The notes beneath the pieces were generated by a model, which worked only from the letters and a program-made list of their open reading frames with translations, was not told the DNA's origin and made no database searches. A stretch of DNA of 8,690 nucleotides from Candidatus Dormiibacterota bacterium. GTDB lineage: Bacteria; Chloroflexota; Dormibacteria; Aeolococcales; Bog-877. The position numbers and the translations under genes were made by a program. This document shows positions 6,133-8,690 of this stretch, in pieces; the stretch's first letter is position 1, and each line of letters opens with the position of its first letter. The DNA lies in NCBI GenBank assembly GCA_003135035.1, contig PLDE01000246.1, positions 15,078-23,767 on the forward strand. Direction: 5' to 3'.

Positions 6133-6165
6133 GCTGCTCTCTGCCAAGGCGCCAATATTCAGAAG

Positions 6166-7050
6166 ATGGAGCTGCCCACCATCTCCGATGCCGAGCTGCG
6201 CAGCCGCGCCCGCGGTCTGCTCCTCGGCATCGCCTGCGGAGAGGCAGCGACCGGGGCCCTCAGTCTCACCCACATGGTCCTTGAGTTGGGTGAATCGCTG
6301 GTTGCCCGAGGTGAGATCGAACCCGAGTTGCTGCTGGAGCGCTGGATCCGACTGGATCCCGCCTGGCGGCCCCGAGGCGGATCGATCACGGGCCAGGCGC
6401 TCAGGCTCTATGAGGAGGGTTTCCCAGCCCAGGGACTGGCCGAGGCCACCGCCCGAGTGGTCCCGGACCGAAGCGGGGATGGGCCTCTGGTAAGGGTCCT
6501 GCCCATCGCCATCGCCGCCCGTCGGGATGGCGCCAGGCTCAAGCGCTGGGCGAATCAGGGCGCCTCTGTGACCCACAGCGACCTCACCTCGCGGATGGCT
6601 GCCGTGGGCAGCTGTCTTCTCGCTCGCGATCTGCTCACCAGAGGGCTGGATGAGAGCCTGGCCCGGGTCGGCCAGGCGCTTCGCGAGGAGGCGCCGCTCC
6701 GCCTTGCCGGGGTCCTGCGTCACCCCACCCGGGGCGACACACCAGAGTTGGGCGACGACGCCGTGGCGGTTCTCAGTCAGGCCACCTATGCACTCTCAGA
6801 GTCCCGCAATCTTGAAGGCGTTCTCCAGGAGGTTGAGAATCAGGAGGGTTCTAACCACGGTTCACTGCCCCTGGCTGGCGGTCTGGCCGGGGCTTCCTTC
6901 GGCTTCGATCCCTCATCCCCGCGGCTGGCCAAAGTGGACATCGCACTTCGCCAGCGTCTCGAGCAACTGGCAGACCGGCTGGTCGACTTCGAAGCCGGGG
7001 TGCATGCCTCGCCGGTAGCCCCGGGTGGCGCCACCCCCGGTCCGGACTGA
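6166..7050 (+). CDS. ADP-ribosylglycohydrolase-fold protein with degenerate metal site
   Basis: From ATG 6166 the protein is 294 residues. It follows the ADP-ribosylglycohydrolase (DraG/ARH) layout: an N-terminal RGLLLGIACGEA (16-27) where the family has GxxxGxAxGDA; a region RGGSITGQAL (70-79) at the place of the first metal motif (TDDT or DIGxTT); GDGPLVRVLP (104-113) like GNGALMRIAP; SVTHSD about 133-138 like ITH; and a C-terminal LAGGLAGASFG like IAGAIAGAYYG. The family removes ADP-ribose from proteins using two Mg ions held by these Asp residues. Here the ligands are largely gone: GDA has become GEA, the middle motif has no Asp, and GGDxDT has become EGSNHG. It may be inactive, bind a nucleotide without hydrolysis, or do another reaction. 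The family assignment is by pattern and could be wrong. An upstream extension of this frame to 5899 lies inside the T-box and is not credible. It probably forms an operon with the following gene, 7 bases away. Confidence 0.7.
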   Translation: MELPTISDAELRSRARGLLLGIACGEAATGALSLTHMVLELGESLVARGEIEPELLLERWIRLDPAWRPRGGSITGQALRLYEEGFPAQGLAEATARVVPDRSGDGPLVRVLPIAIAARRDGARLKRWANQGASVTHSDLTSRMAAVGSCLLARDLLTRGLDESLARVGQALREEAPLRLAGVLRHPTRGDTPELGDDAVAVLSQATYALSESRNLEGVLQEVENQEGSNHGSLPLAGGLAGASFGFDPSSPRLAKVDIALRQRLEQLADRLVDFEAGVHASPVAPGGATPGPD

Positions 7051-7057
7051 GGCGAGG

Positions 7058-7585
7058 ATGGCGCGCAGCGAGCTCTTCGTGGACGGGACCAATGTCTCCT
7101 GGGCTTGGCCCCGCACGCGCAGCCTGCTACTTCGCAAGGACCACGGTGGGGCGCAGCGGCTCTTGGTCGTAACGGCCGCCCAATCCGCCCTGAGGACGAG
7201 TTATCAGCAGCTCACCTTCGTGTTCGATGGGCCGCCCCCGGCAACCGGGCCCTCGAGCTCGGCTGGCGTCAGGGTTCTTTACCCTGACCCGGGACAGAGC
7301 GCCGACGAGAGAATCGTCGAGTTGGTCGCCCAGGCGGTGCACGGCGGGGTGAGCGCTGTGGTGGCGACCAGTGACCGCGGTCTTCGCGACCTGGTCCGCA
7401 AGGAGGGCGGCACCAGCATGGGCGGCCAAGCTCTGCTCCAGAAGATGGATCCCCGAGGGAGTCTGGCCGGGCCCCGGGAAGCGCCTCTTGGAGATGTCGA
7501 CGCTGCCGAGAAACCGGGGCCTTCCAGTCAGGACACCGAGAGCTGGTTGGAACGCTTCTCGGGGCATAGGCGCCCCAAGAACTAG
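7058..7585 (+). CDS. YacP-type NYN (PIN-like) domain protein, putative RNase
   Basis: A 175-residue protein. The NYN/PIN-like fold is seen as LFVDGTNVSWA (Asp9 and Asn12), LTFVFDGPPP (Asp57), SADERIVELV (Asp83, Glu84) and VVATSDRGLRDLV (Asp106). These are the spaced acidic residues that hold the metal in this nuclease family; YacP/Rae1 of Bacillus is a ribosome-associated mRNA endonuclease. It is shorter and more Ala/Ser-rich than YacP after residue 115, with a polar, probably disordered tail (120-175). ATG 7058 is preceded by TGAGG at 5-nt spacing and lies 7 bases after the stop of the upstream gene. Translation is likely coupled. The RNase role is inference from the family; the substrate is unknown. 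Confidence 0.82.
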   Translation: MARSELFVDGTNVSWAWPRTRSLLLRKDHGGAQRLLVVTAAQSALRTSYQQLTFVFDGPPPATGPSSSAGVRVLYPDPGQSADERIVELVAQAVHGGVSAVVATSDRGLRDLVRKEGGTSMGGQALLQKMDPRGSLAGPREAPLGDVDAAEKPGPSSQDTESWLERFSGHRRPKN

Positions 7586-7596
7586 CCAGCGGCTAG
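7582..7596. repeat. Perfect 6-bp inverted repeat containing both convergent stop codons
   Basis: CTAGCC (7582-7587), a 3-base loop AGC, and GGCTAG (7591-7596). The plus-strand TAG (7583-7585) and the minus-strand TAG (7595-7593) lie in the two arms. The hairpin is short and has no T-run on either side, so it is at best a weak bidirectional terminator. Confidence 0.5.
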
Positions 7597-8690
7597 AAGA
7601 CGGCGGGCTCCCGGTAGGCGCCGAAGACATCGGTCAGGGCGGCGGTGATCTCACCTTCAGTGCAGAGAGCCTTGACGGCTCCGATGATCGGAGGCATCAG
7701 GTTGTCCTTGCCCCGGGCGGCCAAGCGGAGCTCCTCCAGGCGCTGCTGGGCCGCCCCGCCATCCCGGCTGGAGCGCACCTTGGCCAGACGAGCGATCTGC
7801 TCTGCCTCCACCGCCTGGTTGAGATGGAGCAAAGGCGGCGCCTGGTCGTCGTCGGAGGTGAAGGCATTGACTCCGACCACGACCCGCTCGCCGCGGTCGA
7901 GCTGCTGTTGGTAGTGAAAGGCGGCGTCAGCGATCTCGCTCTGGAAGAAGCCGGACTCGATGCAGGCGAGCACCCCACCCCGGGCGTCGATCTCAGTGAA
8001 GTAGGCCTCGGCTTCCAGCTCCATCCGGTTGGTCAGGTCCTCCACGAAGAACGAGCCCCCCAAGGGGTCGATGGTGGCGGTGACACCCGTCTCGAAGGCG
8101 ATGATCTGCTGGGTCCGGAGTGCGATCTGGGCGGCCTTGGCGGTGGGCAGGGCGAGCACCTCGTCCATGGCGTTGGTGTGGAGTGACTGGGTCCCCCCCA
8201 GGACCGCGGCGAGCGCCTCCAGGGCGGTCCTGGCCACGTTGTTCTCGACCTGTTGGGCGGTCAGCGAGCAGCCCGCCGTCTGGGTGTGAAAGCGGAGCAG
8301 CCAGGAGCGCTCGTCCCGGGCTCCGTAGGTATCCCGCATCCGCTTGGCCCAGATCCGTCGGGCGGCCCGGTACTTGGCCACCTCCTCGAAGAAGTCGACG
8401 TGGCTGTTGAAGAAGAAGCTCAGCTGGGGGGCGAAGTCGTCCACGTCGAGACCAGCCTCGATGCCCGCCTCGACGTAGGCGAAGCCGTCGGCGAGAGTAA
8501 AGGCCAGTTCCTGAATCGCCGTCGACCCCGCTTCCCGGATGTGATACCCGGAGATGGAAACGGGGTGCCACTTGGGGACCTGGCGAGCACAGAAGCTGAT
8601 CACGTCGGTGACCAGGCGCAGGCTGGGCTGAGGCGGAAAGATGTACTCCTTCTGGGCGATGTACTCCTTGAGGATGTCGTTCTGCAGGGT
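7593..8690 (-). CDS. Acyl-CoA mutase large subunit (methylmalonyl-/isobutyryl-CoA mutase family), 5' end outside window
   Basis: The frame is open from the right edge, so an internal GTG near 8603 is not the start; 365 residues of the C-terminal part are present and about a third of the gene is missing. The TIM-barrel signatures of the coenzyme-B12 mutases are clear: [30 protein letters not shown] (the Tyr-His pair corresponding to Tyr243/His244 of the Propionibacterium enzyme), [18 protein letters not shown] [44 protein letters not shown], and [10 protein letters not shown]. No cobalamin-binding domain follows; it is supplied by the gene at 3665-4087. The enzyme would rearrange a branched acyl-CoA by a radical mechanism. 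At the position of the methylmalonyl-CoA-binding Arg207 there is Gln (codon 8654-8652, in EYIAQKE), as in IcmA and HcmA. The substrate is therefore more likely isobutyryl-CoA or 2-hydroxyisobutyryl-CoA. The [11 protein letters not shown] segment departs from the usual AQQPxNNxxRT. Confidence 0.95.
   Translation of the reverse strand, partial: TLQNDILKEYIAQKEYIFPPQPSLRLVTDVISFCARQVPKWHPVSISGYHIREAGSTAIQELAFTLADGFAYVEAGIEAGLDVDDFAPQLSFFFNSHVDFFEEVAKYRAARRIWAKRMRDTYGARDERSWLLRFHTQTAGCSLTAQQVENNVARTALEALAAVLGGTQSLHTNAMDEVLALPTAKAAQIALRTQQIIAFETGVTATIDPLGGSFFVEDLTNRMELEAEAYFTEIDARGGVLACIESGFFQSEIADAAFHYQQQLDRGERVVVGVNAFTSDDDQAPPLLHLNQAVEAEQIARLAKVRSSRDGGAAQQRLEELRLAARGKDNLMPPIIGAVKALCTEGEITAALTDVFGAYREPAVF

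Noticed and set aside
5899..6165. Upstream in-frame extension of the ADP-ribosylglycohydrolase-like gene
   Set aside because: The extra 89 residues lack family features, and the DNA is the aspS T-box leader and promoter on the other strand. ATG 6166 starts right at the conserved N-terminus.
7371..8186. Long open frame on the plus strand across the mutase large subunit
   Set aside because: The minus-strand product is a clear mutase; the plus-strand translation is low-complexity and has no domain features.

Overview
This is a high-GC bacterial window with tightly packed genes and GTG or TTG starts. It reads like a chromosomal segment of an actinobacterium or a similar high-GC Terrabacteria lineage; I cannot place it more finely. 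There are no phage, transposon, plasmid or CRISPR signals. Evidence for the lineage is the base composition, the translation-type T-box architecture (best known from actinobacterial ileS), and split cobalamin-dependent acyl-CoA mutase genes.

Layout, left to right. Bases 1-345 hold no recognisable gene. Bases 346-948 encode a membrane-anchored extracytoplasmic protein. Its stop overlaps the start of a plastocyanin-like copper lipoprotein (945-1394), so the two are probably made together and act outside the membrane. rarA (1565-2902), a replication-fork AAA+ ATPase, converges on a minus-strand pair: the L25/CTC-type ribosomal protein (2919-3581), and upstream of it the cobalamin-binding small subunit of an acyl-CoA mutase (3665-4087). 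Bases 4088-4550 are non-coding. Then comes aspS (4551-5846, minus), an archaeal-type AspRS. Divergent from it are a degenerate ADP-ribosylglycohydrolase-fold protein (6166-7050) and a YacP-type NYN-domain protein (7058-7585). These converge on the acyl-CoA mutase large subunit (7593 to beyond 8690, minus), whose 5' end lies outside the window.

The most striking element is the aspS leader (about 5847-6097, minus). It contains a complete T-box: a Stem I with an AGAGAG motif, a candidate specifier region reading AAC-GAC, a Stem III hairpin, and a geometrically perfect antisequestrator with the UGGCACC bulge. The bulge is exactly complementary over 8 nt to the GGTGCCAC that immediately precedes the GTG start. 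The switch therefore appears to work on translation of aspS, not on termination. The encoded AspRS carries His24 and Pro79 at positions associated with non-discriminating enzymes. This suggests a circuit in which uncharged tRNA(Asp), and possibly tRNA(Asn), turns on the enzyme that charges both for the transamidation pathway.

The second notable point is the mutase. The large subunit has Gln where methylmalonyl-CoA mutases have the substrate-carboxylate-binding Arg. This favours an isobutyryl-CoA or 2-hydroxyisobutyryl-CoA type mutase over a true methylmalonyl-CoA mutase.
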